NCBI RefSeq assembly: GCF_000960475.2
Contig: NZ_JZDQ02000009.1
Coordinates: forward strand, 1 to 64,000
Length of the DNA stretch: 64,000 nucleotides
Direction: 5' to 3'
DNA from: Nocardioides luteus
GTDB taxonomy: Bacteria; Actinomycetota; Actinomycetes; Propionibacteriales; Nocardioidaceae
The position numbers and the translations under genes are program-made. The notes beneath the pieces are model-generated. The model did not search any database, was not told the origin of the DNA, and saw only the letters and a program-made list of their open reading frames with translations. Below, piece by piece: positions 16,168-24,963 of the stretch. Within the stretch, counting starts at the first letter, position 1. Every line of letters begins with the position of its first letter.

Positions 16168-16983
16168 ATGACTGGGTCGGAGATGGGACAGACACCTCGC
16201 GCCGAGGTCGGGGTGATCGGCGGGACGGGGCTCTACGAGTTCGTGAGCGATGCCGAGGAGGTGGTCGTCGAGACTCCCTACGGCGCTCCGTCGGCGCCGA
16301 TCACGGTGGGCACGGTCGCCGGCCGGGCGGTGGCGTTCGTGCCCCGCCACGGCCGCTCGCACGAGTACCCGCCGCACGCCATCCCCTACCGCGCCAACCT
16401 GTGGGCGCTGCGGTCGCTGGGCGTGACCCAGGTGCTCTCCCCCAGCGCCGTCGGCGGCCTCCGGCCCGACGCCGTCGCCCCCGGTGACCTGGTCACCCCC
16501 GACCAGCTGGTCGACCGCACCTGGCGACGGATCCCCAGCTATGTCGAGACGGGCGCCACCCACGTACCTCTCGCCGATCCCTACTGCGCGCGGATCGCCA
16601 AGGCGTACGTGGCCGCCGACCCGTCCGTGAAGGTCGGTGGCACCCTCATCGTCATCGAGGGTCCGCGGTTCTCGACACGGGCCGAGTCGATCCACCATGC
16701 CGCCCAGGGCTGGACGCTCGTCGGGATGACGGGTGCCCCGGAGGCGGCACTCGCCCGCGAGCTGCGGATGTGCTACGCGCCGTTGTGCCTGGTCACCGAC
16801 ATGGACGCGGGTGCCGCCGAGGGCGAGGGGGTCGACGAGGACGACGTCTACGCGCTCTTCGCCGCCAACCTGGAGCGGATGCGCACGATCCTGGCCGACA
16901 CGATCGGCGGCCTGCCCGACCCGGCCGGGTGCTCCTGCTCGACCTGGGCCGAGGGCAAGCAGCTCGCCTACGAGATCCCATGA
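16168..16983 (+). CDS. S-methyl-5'-thioadenosine phosphorylase-like enzyme
   Basis: A 271-residue hexameric-type purine nucleoside phosphorylase of the MTAP/PNP class. Motifs: VGVIGGTGLYEF (about 14-25), FVPRHGRSHEYPPHAIPYRANLWAL (phosphate and ribose contacts), SPSAVGGLRPD, IEGPRFSTRAES, GMTGAPEAALARELRMCYAPLCLVTDMDAG (base-site Asp). It should cleave 5'-methylthioadenosine or another 5'-deoxy-adenosine to adenine plus sugar-1-phosphate. The ATG at 16168 has a weak ribosome site; ATG 16183 is an alternative. Its stop overlaps the epimerase start (ATGA), so its sugar-1-phosphate product may feed sugar metabolism rather than simple methionine salvage. Confidence 0.88.
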   Translation: MTGSEMGQTPRAEVGVIGGTGLYEFVSDAEEVVVETPYGAPSAPITVGTVAGRAVAFVPRHGRSHEYPPHAIPYRANLWALRSLGVTQVLSPSAVGGLRPDAVAPGDLVTPDQLVDRTWRRIPSYVETGATHVPLADPYCARIAKAYVAADPSVKVGGTLIVIEGPRFSTRAESIHHAAQGWTLVGMTGAPEAALARELRMCYAPLCLVTDMDAGAAEGEGVDEDDVYALFAANLERMRTILADTIGGLPDPAGCSCSTWAEGKQLAYEIP

Positions 16984-18035
16984 GGGTCCTGCTCACCGGC
17001 TCCGCCGGCTTCATCGGCACCGCCATCGGGCGGACGCTGGAGGAGGCCGGCCACGAGGTCGTCCGCGTCGACGCGCTGCTGCCCATGGCCCACGGCTCCT
17101 CCGCCCCCGCGCCACCGGACACCCACCTGCTCGACGTACGCGACGCCGACGCGTGGGGTGACCTGCTGGACGGCGTCGACGCGGTCTGCCACCAGGCCGC
17201 CGTCGTCGGGGCGGGAGTGACGGTGGCCGATCTCCCGCTATACGCCGCCCACAACGACCTCGGCACCGCGGCGCTCCTGGCCGCGATGAGCGCGCACGGG
17301 GTCTCGAGGCTGGTGCTGGCCTCGTCGATGGTCGTCTACGGCGAGGGCCGCTACGTCTGCGAGACCCACGGCGACCGGGTGCCACCCCCGCGCTCGCGAG
17401 CCGCGCTCGACGCCGGCGACTTCGAGAACCACTGCGACCTCTGCGGCGGCGCGCTGACGTGGGGGCCGGTGGCCGAGTCGGCCCGCCTCGACCCGCGCAG
17501 CTCGTACGCAGCCAGCAAGGTCGCCCAGGAGCACTACGCCTCCGCGTGGGCCCGTCAGGCCGACGCGACCGCGATCGCGCTGCGCTACCACAACGTCTAC
17601 GGGCCGCACATGCCCGCCGACACCCCCTACTCGGGGGTGGCCGCGATCTTCCGGTCCTCGCTGGAGCGGGGCGAGGCGCCGCAGGTGTTCGAGGACGGCG
17701 GCCAGCAGCGCGACTTCGTCCACGTCGACGACGTCGCCCGGGCCAACCTCGCGGGGCTCGAGGCGACCGCCGAGCGGTCACCCGGGACCCTGGCGGCCTA
17801 CAACGTCGCCTCCGGGCACCCGGTCACGATCCGCGAGGTCGCGGAACTGGTCGCGCGAGGTGCCGGGCACGAGGTCGCCCCGGTGGTCACCGGGCGCTAC
17901 CGGATCGGCGACGTACGCCATGTCGTCGCCTCCCCACAGCTCGCGGAGAAGGAGCTCGGCTTCCGCGCCGAGGTGCTGCCCGACGTCGGTCTCCCGGCGT
18001 TCGCGACCGCCCCGTTGCGTCCCGCCGCGGGGTGA
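16980..18035 (+). CDS. NAD-dependent epimerase/dehydratase (nucleotide-sugar type)
   Basis: A 351-residue extended short-chain dehydrogenase. The NAD motif TGSAGFIG sits at 6-13, with an SSMVVYGEG strand and the catalytic YAASK (Tyr/Lys). The CDLCGGAL segment near 155 gives two cysteines, and HNVYGPHMPADTPYSGVAAIFRSS and RDFVHVDDVA are typical of UDP/dTDP-sugar 4-epimerases. The substrate is probably a nucleotide sugar (dTDP-rhamnose-4-epimerase-like). The 4-nt ATGA overlap with the MTA phosphorylase gene shows translational coupling, which is an unusual pairing. Confidence 0.82.
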   Translation: MRVLLTGSAGFIGTAIGRTLEEAGHEVVRVDALLPMAHGSSAPAPPDTHLLDVRDADAWGDLLDGVDAVCHQAAVVGAGVTVADLPLYAAHNDLGTAALLAAMSAHGVSRLVLASSMVVYGEGRYVCETHGDRVPPPRSRAALDAGDFENHCDLCGGALTWGPVAESARLDPRSSYAASKVAQEHYASAWARQADATAIALRYHNVYGPHMPADTPYSGVAAIFRSSLERGEAPQVFEDGGQQRDFVHVDDVARANLAGLEATAERSPGTLAAYNVASGHPVTIREVAELVARGAGHEVAPVVTGRYRIGDVRHVVASPQLAEKELGFRAEVLPDVGLPAFATAPLRPAAG

Positions 18036-18036
18036 G

Positions 18037-19407
18037 TCACCAGCTCGTGTGTAACAGATGCTCGACGAGCAGCACGGTGGCGAGCTGGAGCGCAAGACCC
18101 GGGCGGCGCCACCGCTCGGGCAGGAGGGCGCAGCCGAGGGTCAGCCAGGGGATGAACGGCAGCCAGATCCGCTCGACCTCGGCCCGGCTCATCTGGGAGG
18201 CATCGGCCAGCACGACCATGATCAGCGCCGCGGCGACCAGGACCACCACCGCCCGGTCGTCGAGCCGGCGCCGGGCGGCCCAGGTCGCACCGATCCCGGC
18301 GCCGACGAGCGGGCCGGCGCTGATCGCGAGCGCGGCCAGGTTCCCCCAGGTCCAGTAGGAACCGGGACGCTGGCTGGCGAGACCGTCCCAGTAGCGGTCG
18401 ACCAGCACCGGGTAGGCCTCCCACCAGACGAAGCCGCCCGCGGCGAAGACGAGCACCACCCCGAGCGCCGAGACGGCGGCCACCGGCAGTACCCACCACC
18501 CCTGGACCCACCACCCCCGGCCCCAGCCCCACCGCCGGCCGCTGCCCAGCCACAGCACCGCGAGCGCCAGCACGCCGACCAGCGGGAGGCCGTACGACAT
18601 CATCACCAGATAGCCGAGGAGCAGCCCGGCCACGACCGCCCACGGCCAGCCGCGGCGCGGGCCGACGCGGCAGCCGAGGGCCAGGCAGCACATCCCCCAG
18701 GCGGCGGTCACGGCCATCACCGCGTCGGCGGAGACGGCGAGGAACACGGCGGACGGGGTGAGGACGAGATAGGGGGCCGCCGCGCGCGCCCGGTGCTCGC
18801 TGCCGAGCACGCGGAGCGTCGTCATGACCGCGAGCGGCAGGGTCGCGGCGATCACGGTGACGACCAGCCCGGCGGCCAGGTCGCCGCCGAGGCCCAGCTT
18901 CACCAGGAGCACGAAGAAGAGCACCATCCCGGGCGGGTGCCCGGCGATGTGGACGGGCCAGTTGCCGTCGGGCGCGTCGTAGGGGATCCGGGCGACGTAC
19001 TCCCGCAGCAGGCCGCCCACGTCGTCCACCGACCGGGCGGTGCCGAGGTACTCGGACGGGCTGCCGAGCACGCCGGAGATGCCCTCGGCGCCGTCGACGA
19101 GGGCCAGCGACGGCAGCCACACCAGCCCGACGGCGTACGCCACGAGGAGCAGGCGCCGCCACGGCAGCCGCATCGCGACCGGGTCGGCCCAGCGCACCGA
19201 GGCGGCAGCCAGGAGGACCGCAGGGATCGTGCCGATCCCCAGCTTGACCTGCGGAAACCCGTGGAGCGGCGGGAAGGTCCCGTCCTCGATGTGCACCCGG
19301 GGCCAGACCTGCCAGTCGAGGAGCGGCGGCACGACGACAGCCGTCCCGACGAGGGCGACCGTGACGACGAGCCCCACCATGGCGGCGCGGTGAGCTGAGG
19401 AGTTCAC
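18037..19407 (-). CDS. Polytopic membrane protein, possible GT-C glycosyltransferase
   Basis: A 456-residue protein with about ten to twelve membrane helices. A large N-terminal extracytoplasmic loop carries VPPLLDWQVWPRVHIEDGTFPPLHGFPQVKLG and a second loop PDGNWPVHIAGHPPGM, with acidic and His residues as in mannosyltransferase-like GT-C enzymes. A Trp-rich cytoplasmic segment (GSGRRWGWGRGWWVQGWWV) is unusual. I choose GTG 19407 since the upstream extension is purely basic. It is convergent with the epimerase gene (1-nt gap) and divergent from the GT2 gene. The placement suggests a role in the same glycan pathway, but no catalytic family can be fixed. Confidence 0.65.
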   Translation of the reverse strand: MNSSAHRAAMVGLVVTVALVGTAVVVPPLLDWQVWPRVHIEDGTFPPLHGFPQVKLGIGTIPAVLLAAASVRWADPVAMRLPWRRLLLVAYAVGLVWLPSLALVDGAEGISGVLGSPSEYLGTARSVDDVGGLLREYVARIPYDAPDGNWPVHIAGHPPGMVLFFVLLVKLGLGGDLAAGLVVTVIAATLPLAVMTTLRVLGSEHRARAAAPYLVLTPSAVFLAVSADAVMAVTAAWGMCCLALGCRVGPRRGWPWAVVAGLLLGYLVMMSYGLPLVGVLALAVLWLGSGRRWGWGRGWWVQGWWVLPVAAVSALGVVLVFAAGGFVWWEAYPVLVDRYWDGLASQRPGSYWTWGNLAALAISAGPLVGAGIGATWAARRRLDDRAVVVLVAAALIMVVLADASQMSRAEVERIWLPFIPWLTLGCALLPERWRRPGLALQLATVLLVEHLLHTSW

Positions 19408-19520
19408 GACTGCGAGCGTAGGTCGGCGACGACCCGGCCGACGTCGCGCCACGGCCCCCGTCATCGGACCGTAAGATCTGCCGGCCCCATCGAGGGCGAG
19501 GCGTTCCTAGAGTCGATCCC

Positions 19521-20213
19521 ATGGCCGAAACCCGCCCCGAAACAGGTCCCGGACCAGATCCGGAGACCGACCTCGTGCTGCCCTGCCGCGACGAGGCCGC
19601 CGCCCTGCGCGAGCTGCTGCCGCGCGTACCTTCCAGCCTCTCGGTGATCGTCGTCGACAACGGCTCGACCGACGGCACCGCCGACATCGCCCGCGCGCTG
19701 GGGGCGCGGGTGGTGTCGGAGTCGCGGCCGGGGTATGGGGCGGCGGTGCACGCCGGCCTGCTGGCCGCCACCGCTCCCTACGTCGTGGTGATGGACGGCG
19801 ACGGCTCCTTCGATCCCGAGGCCGCACTGCCACTGGTCGACGCCATCAGGCGCGACGAGGCCGACCTGGCGCTGGGCTGCCGCCGGCCGGTGACGCCCGG
19901 TGCCCAGCCCTGGCATGCCAGGGTCGGCAACCGGCTCGTGCTGCGCGCGCTGCGGCGACGTACCGGGCTGCGGGTGCGCGACATCGCCCCGCTGCGCGCG
20001 GCCCGGCGGGAGGCGCTGCTCGAGCTCGGCGTCGAGGACCGGCGCTCCGGCTATCCGGTCGAGCTCCTCGACCGCGCGGCCCGCGCCGGCTGGCGGGTGC
20101 ACGAGATCGACGTCGACTACCACCTGCGCACCGCCGGGACCCGCTCGAAGGTCTCCGGCTCCGTGCGCGGCAGCCTGCGGGCGGCGTACGACTTCTGGCG
20201 GGTGCTCGCATGA
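19521..20213 (+). CDS. Family 2 glycosyltransferase
   Basis: A 230-residue GT-A fold enzyme. The N-terminal nucleotide-binding VLPCRDEAAALRELLPRVP is followed by VIVVDNGSTDGTADIARA and the metal motif VVMDGDGSFDP (DxD at about 94-96), the dolichol-phosphate-mannose-synthase-like pattern. There is no C-terminal membrane segment, so it should be cytosolic or peripheral. It begins a run of seven genes that overlap by 1-4 nt through to the histidine kinase, strong evidence for one transcript. Confidence 0.85.
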   Translation: MAETRPETGPGPDPETDLVLPCRDEAAALRELLPRVPSSLSVIVVDNGSTDGTADIARALGARVVSESRPGYGAAVHAGLLAATAPYVVVMDGDGSFDPEAALPLVDAIRRDEADLALGCRRPVTPGAQPWHARVGNRLVLRALRRRTGLRVRDIAPLRAARREALLELGVEDRRSGYPVELLDRAARAGWRVHEIDVDYHLRTAGTRSKVSGSVRGSLRAAYDFWRVLA

Positions 20214-20866
20214 CGCCGACGCTCCTCCTCGTCGCCAAGGCACCGGTCCGGGGCCTGGTGAAGACCCGGCTGGCGGCCGATGTCGGCGAGGCGGCGGCCA
20301 CGGAGATCGCGGCGGCCGCACTGCTCGACACGATCGAGGCGTGCACGCTCGCGGTCGGACCGGACCGCTGCCGGCTGGCCCTCTCCGGCGACGTCTCCGC
20401 GGCGGTCCGCGCGGAGGAGATCCGCGCGGCCGTCATCGGCTGGACGATCACCCCGCAGCGCGGGAACGGGTTCGGCGAGCGGCTCGCGAACGCCCACGCC
20501 GACGTCACCGGACCGGTCGTGCAGATCGGGATGGACACCCCGCAGGTGACCCCGGCCGGCCTGCTGGCCGTGGCCCGCAGCCTGATCGCGGCCGATGCCG
20601 TCCTCGCCCCCGCCGAGGACGGCGGCTGGTGGGCCCTGGCGCTCCGCGACCCCGCGGCCGCCGGCGCACTGATCGACGTGCCCATGTCCACCCCCGAGAC
20701 GTACGCCGCCACCCGGTCAGCGCTCCAACGACGGGGCCTTCGCGTCGCCGAAGGTGACCGGCTCCGCGACGTCGACCACGTCACCGACGTCGCCCCTGTC
20801 GCCGTGGCGGCCCCGCACACCCGCTTCGCCGCCGCGGCGGCCGAGATCGCGCGGGTGACCCGATGA
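20210..20866 (+). CDS. DUF2064/TIGR04282-type glycosyltransferase-like protein
   Basis: A 218-residue GT-A/nucleotidyltransferase fold protein of the DUF2064 family. Signature motifs: VAKAPVRGLVKTRLAADVG (7-25), QIGMDTPQVTPAGL (about 104-117) and LAPAEDGGWWALAL (about 133-146). Members include proteins named for arsenosugar biosynthesis, but their reactions are unproven. The ATG overlaps the GT2 stop by 4 nt. The DUF2064-GT2-methyltransferase order recurs in Actinobacteria, as I recall. Confidence 0.85.
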   Translation: MTPTLLLVAKAPVRGLVKTRLAADVGEAAATEIAAAALLDTIEACTLAVGPDRCRLALSGDVSAAVRAEEIRAAVIGWTITPQRGNGFGERLANAHADVTGPVVQIGMDTPQVTPAGLLAVARSLIAADAVLAPAEDGGWWALALRDPAAAGALIDVPMSTPETYAATRSALQRRGLRVAEGDRLRDVDHVTDVAPVAVAAPHTRFAAAAAEIARVTR

Positions 20867-21558
20867 CGGCCGTGGCGGCGGAGTCGGCGTTCGCGCACGC
20901 CTTCGCCAGCGAGAAGTGCCGGGTGGTGAGCGTCGACGGCAGGGCGTCGCGGCTGCCGGTCGAGGACTGGACCCGCACCGCCGATGCCGCGGACCTCGCC
21001 CTGCTCTCGCACTGCGCCGGGCCGACGATCGACCTCGGCTGTGGCCCCGGCAGGATGACCGCCGCGCTCGCCGCCCGCGGCCTGCCCTCGCTCGGCGTCG
21101 ACATCGTCCCGGAGGCCGTCGCCGAGACCGAGGCCCGCGGCGGTCGCGCCGTGTGTCGCGACGTCTTCGACCCCCTGCCCGGCGAAGGCTGGTGGGCGAC
21201 CGCTCTCCTCGCCGACGGCAACCTCGGGATCGGCGGCGACCCGCTCGCCCTCCTCGCCCGCGTACGCCGGCTGCTGGTGCCGGGCGGCCGCGTGGTCGCC
21301 GAGGTGCACCCGCCGGGGACGCCGGGCGGCCCGCTGCTCGCCGAGCTGGTCTGCGACTGCGGCGGCGTCTCGCAGCTCCCGTGGGCGATCGTCGGCGCCG
21401 ACTCGATCGGACCGATCGCTGCCGAGGTCGGGTTCGCCGTCCATCGGCTCTCACCCCTGCCCCACTCCCGCCGGACGGCCTTCGGACCGCTGTCCCGGAC
21501 ACCGCTGACGCCCACCGGCGAGCGGTGGGTGGCCGTACTCATGGAGGACCCGTCATGA
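20863..21558 (+). CDS. Class I SAM-dependent methyltransferase
   Basis: A 231-residue protein with a class I methyltransferase core. SAM motif I reads TIDLGCGPGRMTAALAARG (about 50-68), acidic motif LGVDIVPEAV, and a post-core LLVPGGRVVAEVHPPG strand. The small-molecule or glycan substrate is unknown. It overlaps both neighbours by 4 nt, so it is produced together with the DUF2064 protein and the membrane molybdoenzyme. Confidence 0.83.
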   Translation: MTAVAAESAFAHAFASEKCRVVSVDGRASRLPVEDWTRTADAADLALLSHCAGPTIDLGCGPGRMTAALAARGLPSLGVDIVPEAVAETEARGGRAVCRDVFDPLPGEGWWATALLADGNLGIGGDPLALLARVRRLLVPGGRVVAEVHPPGTPGGPLLAELVCDCGGVSQLPWAIVGADSIGPIAAEVGFAVHRLSPLPHSRRTAFGPLSRTPLTPTGERWVAVLMEDPS

Positions 21559-22697
21559 GGATCCCGTCGGAGGACTCCTTCACCTCCCGCCTGCGCAGCG
21601 CCGCGGTCGCCGCCCGGGTCGGGCTGTGGCTCGGGATCTGCTTCGGGGTCGCGCTCGCGACCGGGCTGATCAGCCACTACGCCCAGGGCGACAGCCAGCC
21701 GGTGCCGCTGCCGACCAGCCCGTCGTGGCTCTACCAGGTCACCCAGGGCCTGCACGTCGTCGCCGGGACCGCCGCGATCCCGCTCCTGCTGGTCAAGCTG
21801 TGGGTCGTCTTCCCCAAGCTCTTCCAGCCGGTGCCGCGACAGGTCCGCGAGGCGCTGCCGACGGCGCTAGAGCGTGGCTCCATCGCGATCCTGGTCAGCA
21901 CCTCGCTGGTCCAGCTCACGACCGGACTGCTCAACGTCGCGCAGTGGTATCCCTGGGGCTTCAGCTTCCGGACCACCCACTACGCGCTCGCCTTCGTCGC
22001 CGTCGGGGCGCTGCTGGTCCACATCGCGGTGAAGCTGCCGGTCATCCGCGACGCCCTGACCGGCGACGTCGATGACACCGCCCACGACCGTCCCAACGCC
22101 CGCGCCGCGGGCCCGGTGAGCCGCCGCGGGGTGCTGGTCCTGGCCGGCACCTCGGCTCTGGCCGCGGCCTTCCTCTACACCGCCGGCACCGTCCCCGGCG
22201 TCGGCCGTATCGCGGCGCTCTCCTCACGGTCACGCAAGCACGGCATCCCCATCAACCGGACGGCCCACTCGGCGCGGGTCGTGGCCGCGGCGAGCAGCTC
22301 CGCCTACCGCCTGGAGCTGGTCCACGGCGCGACCTCCCGGGCCCTGTCCCGCGAGGACCTCGTCGCGATGGAGCAACGGACCTCGACCCTGCCGATCGCC
22401 TGCGTGGAGGGCTGGAGCGCGACGGGCGAGTGGCGCGGCGTACGCCTCCGCGACCTGCTCGACCTCATCGACGCCCCGACCGGACGGGACGTGCGAATCC
22501 GGTCGATCCAGACCTTCAGCGCCTCCGCCGACACCGTGCTGCCGGCGAACTTCGCCGACGACGACCGGACCCTGATGGCCCTCGAGCTCGACGGCGAGAC
22601 CCTCTCGATGGACCACGGCTACCCGGTCCGGCTCATCGCCCCCGACCGTCCCGGGGTCATGCAGACCAAGTGGGTCTCCCGGATCGAGGTGCTCTGA
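21555..22697 (+). CDS. Membrane-fused molybdopterin-dependent oxidoreductase (sulfite-oxidase fold)
   Basis: A 380-residue fusion. Residues 20-165 hold four membrane helices with His residues (ISHYAQG, GLHVVAG, THYALAF, VHIAVKLP) like a cytochrome b561-type haem-binding membrane unit. A further hydrophobic segment (about 195-215, after SRRG) leads into a C-terminal sulfite-oxidase/YedY-type molybdopterin domain. The molybdenum Cys ligand is C283 in ACVEGWSATGEW, followed by DHGYPVRLIAPDRPG. The SRRGVLVLAGTSALAAAF stretch resembles a Tat-type element placed internally. This suggests an extracytoplasmic reductase or oxidase exchanging electrons with the quinone pool. The substrate is unknown. 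Confidence 0.8.
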   Translation: MRIPSEDSFTSRLRSAAVAARVGLWLGICFGVALATGLISHYAQGDSQPVPLPTSPSWLYQVTQGLHVVAGTAAIPLLLVKLWVVFPKLFQPVPRQVREALPTALERGSIAILVSTSLVQLTTGLLNVAQWYPWGFSFRTTHYALAFVAVGALLVHIAVKLPVIRDALTGDVDDTAHDRPNARAAGPVSRRGVLVLAGTSALAAAFLYTAGTVPGVGRIAALSSRSRKHGIPINRTAHSARVVAAASSSAYRLELVHGATSRALSREDLVAMEQRTSTLPIACVEGWSATGEWRGVRLRDLLDLIDAPTGRDVRIRSIQTFSASADTVLPANFADDDRTLMALELDGETLSMDHGYPVRLIAPDRPGVMQTKWVSRIEVL

Positions 22698-23128
22698 TGA
22701 GAGGGATGCGCGGTGGGCTGATCGCGCTCGGCGCGGTCGGGATGGCGTACGGCGCCTGGCTGCTGCTGAGCCGGCAGGATCTCGGTCAGATCGTCGAGGT
22801 GGCGCTCTGGCTGGCGGCGGCGGTCGTGATCCACGACGGGATCCTGGCGCCCGCAGTGCTGGCGCTGGGCTGGCTCGGTGGCCGGCTGCTGCCGCGGGCG
22901 GTCGCGCGGGGTGCGGTGACGGTGCTGGTGCTGCTCGGGCCGATCGTCCTGGTCGCGATCCCGGTGCTCGGCCGGTTCGGCGCGAAGCCGGACAACCCGA
23001 CGCTGCTGGACCGCGACTACACGCAGGGGCTGCTGGGGTTCGCCGTTCTGTGCGTGTGTGCCGGTGTCGCGGTCGCGCTCGGCGAACTACGCTCGCGACA
23101 GCGGACCGTCGAGGAGGAACAGAGCTGA
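22697..23128 (+). CDS. Small integral membrane protein, function unknown
   Basis: A 143-residue protein with four membrane helices (about 5-23, 32-60, 72-91, 112-130) and an acidic tail (TVEEEQS). Its ATG overlaps the stop of the molybdoenzyme gene by 1 nt (TGATG), and its own stop overlaps the response-regulator start likewise. It lies between a redox enzyme and a two-component system, so a role as sensor partner or membrane anchor is possible but unproven. Confidence 0.72.
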   Translation: MRGMRGGLIALGAVGMAYGAWLLLSRQDLGQIVEVALWLAAAVVIHDGILAPAVLALGWLGGRLLPRAVARGAVTVLVLLGPIVLVAIPVLGRFGAKPDNPTLLDRDYTQGLLGFAVLCVCAGVAVALGELRSRQRTVEEEQS

Positions 23129-23814
23129 TGGCACGTGTGCTCGTGGTCGACGACGACCTCACCGTGCGTGAGGTGCTGGCGTCCTACCTGCGCGCGGGCT
23201 CGCACGACGTCGTCGAGGCGGGCGACGGCGAGCAGGCGCTGCGGGCGATGAGCGAGCGGCCCGCCGACATCGTGGTCCTGGACCTGATGCTGCCGGGGAT
23301 CGACGGGCTGGAGGTGTGCCGTCGGCTGCGGCTGGCGAGCGAGGTGCCGATCATCATGCTCACCGCGCTCGGCAGCGAGGCCGACCGGATCATGGGGCTC
23401 GAGCTCGGTGCCGACGACTACGTCGGCAAGCCGTTCAGTCCCCGGGAGCTGGTGCTGCGCGTCGACTCGGTGCTCAAGCGCACCGGCCACTCCGGTGAGG
23501 GCGGCGTGGTCTCGGACGGCTCCCTCGTGGTCGACGCCGACCGGCGGGTGGCGACGAACGCCGGAGCCGAGCTGGCGCTGACCACCCGCGAGTTCGACCT
23601 GCTCCGCTACCTGATCGCCCATCCCGGCAAGGCCTTCACCCGCGAGGACCTGCTCGAGCACGTCTGGGGCTGGACGATCGGCGACCGCTCGACGGTCACG
23701 GTCCACGTACGCCGGCTGCGGGAGAAGATCGAGTCCGACCCGACCCGGCCGGAGCGGCTGGTCACGGTCTGGGGCGTCGGCTACCGCTGGGAGCCCGCGG
23801 AGGTGGGCGCATGA
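23128..23814 (+). CDS. OmpR/PhoB-family response regulator
   Basis: A 228-residue regulator. The receiver domain (1-115) has the acidic pocket VDDD (7-10), phospho-acceptor D52 in VVLDLMLPG, the switch Thr in MLTAL and Lys in GKPFSPREL. The winged-helix output domain (about 130-225) shows TTREFDLLRYLIAHPGKAFTRE and RSTVTVHVRRLREKIE. It is coupled to the histidine kinase by a 4-nt overlap and presumably controls the upstream operon. Confidence 0.93.
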   Translation: MARVLVVDDDLTVREVLASYLRAGSHDVVEAGDGEQALRAMSERPADIVVLDLMLPGIDGLEVCRRLRLASEVPIIMLTALGSEADRIMGLELGADDYVGKPFSPRELVLRVDSVLKRTGHSGEGGVVSDGSLVVDADRRVATNAGAELALTTREFDLLRYLIAHPGKAFTREDLLEHVWGWTIGDRSTVTVHVRRLREKIESDPTRPERLVTVWGVGYRWEPAEVGA

Positions 23815-24962
23815 AGTTCGCCGATGCCGCCCTGATCGCTCTCGTCGCCGCGGGTGCCGGTCTCGCCGTCGGCCTGGTCGGGCTGCTGGTCGCCTGGCTG
23901 ACGCGGCGCTGGTCGATCCGCTGGCAGCTCACCCTGGTCGCCGCCGTCGCCGTGCTGACGGTGTTCGGAGGCGTACTCGGGATCGCGTGGCTCATGTTCC
24001 TCTCCGGCCACGACCTGCTGGTCATCACCGTGGTCACCTCGATCGCCGTGGTCGTGGCGATCCTGGTCGCGTTCGTCATCGGCTCCGCGATGGTCCGCTG
24101 GTCGGGAGCCGTCCAGCTGCAGGCCCGGCAGATGGCGCTCGGCGGGCACCAGAAGCCCTCCGAGAGCGGCCCGCGGGAGCTCCGGTCGCTGTCGGCCGAG
24201 CTCGCCGAGACGCAGCGACGGCTCGAGGAGGCGAGCGCGCGGGAGGCGCGGCTCGAGGAGTCGCGGCGCGAGCTGATCTCCTGGGTCGCCCACGACCTGC
24301 GTACGCCGCTGGCCGGCCTGCGGGCGATGGCCGAGGCCCTCGAGGACGGGATCGCCGCCGACCCGCACCGCTACCACCAGCGCATCCGCGTCGAGGTCGA
24401 GCGGCTGGCCCGGCTCGTCGACGACCTCTTCGAGCTCTCCCGGATCCAGGCCGGCGCGCTCACCCTGACGCCCGAGCCGGTCCTGCTCGGCGACCTGGTC
24501 AGCGAGGCCCTGGCCGGGGCCGACCCGGTGGCCCGGGAACGACGGGTCCGCCTCGGCGGCCAGGTCGAGGACGGCCTCGAGATCACCGCCGACCCGGCCA
24601 GCCTGTCCCGCGTCGTCTCCAACCTGCTGATGAACGCGATCCGCCACACCCCCGCCGACGGCACGGTCGAGGTGCGCTGCCAGCTCGCCCCCGGAGACGT
24701 ACGCAGCGTCGACCTCAGCGTCAGCGACGGCTGCGGCGGCCTGGATCCCGGCGACATGGAGCGGGTCTTCGACCTCGGCTGGCAGGGCAGCACCGCGCGC
24801 ACCCCGGCCGTGCCCGAGGTCACCGACGGCAGCAGCGCCCAGGGCGCGGGCTTCGGCCTGGCCATCGTCAAGGGCCTCGTCGACGCCCACCGCGGCAGGG
24901 TCTGGGTGGAGAACCTTCCGGCCGCGACCGGCTGCCGGTTCCACGTGCGCCTGCCGGCGTGA
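23811..24962 (+). CDS. Sensor histidine kinase
   Basis: A 383-residue membrane kinase. Three N-terminal helices (about 5-30, 40-62, 70-94) with only short loops imply sensing within or near the membrane. A HAMP-like linker and coiled coil (about 120-155) follow. The H-box is SWVAHDLRTPLAG with H161. The ATPase domain has the N-box NLLMNAIRHTPADGTV, G1 VSDGCGGLDPGDMERVF and G2 GAGFGLAIVKGLVDAHRG. It forms a pair with the upstream regulator and ends the seven-gene operon, converging on the PadR gene 1 nt away. Confidence 0.92.
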   Translation: MKFADAALIALVAAGAGLAVGLVGLLVAWLTRRWSIRWQLTLVAAVAVLTVFGGVLGIAWLMFLSGHDLLVITVVTSIAVVVAILVAFVIGSAMVRWSGAVQLQARQMALGGHQKPSESGPRELRSLSAELAETQRRLEEASAREARLEESRRELISWVAHDLRTPLAGLRAMAEALEDGIAADPHRYHQRIRVEVERLARLVDDLFELSRIQAGALTLTPEPVLLGDLVSEALAGADPVARERRVRLGGQVEDGLEITADPASLSRVVSNLLMNAIRHTPADGTVEVRCQLAPGDVRSVDLSVSDGCGGLDPGDMERVFDLGWQGSTARTPAVPEVTDGSSAQGAGFGLAIVKGLVDAHRGRVWVENLPAATGCRFHVRLPA

Positions 24963-24963
24963 G

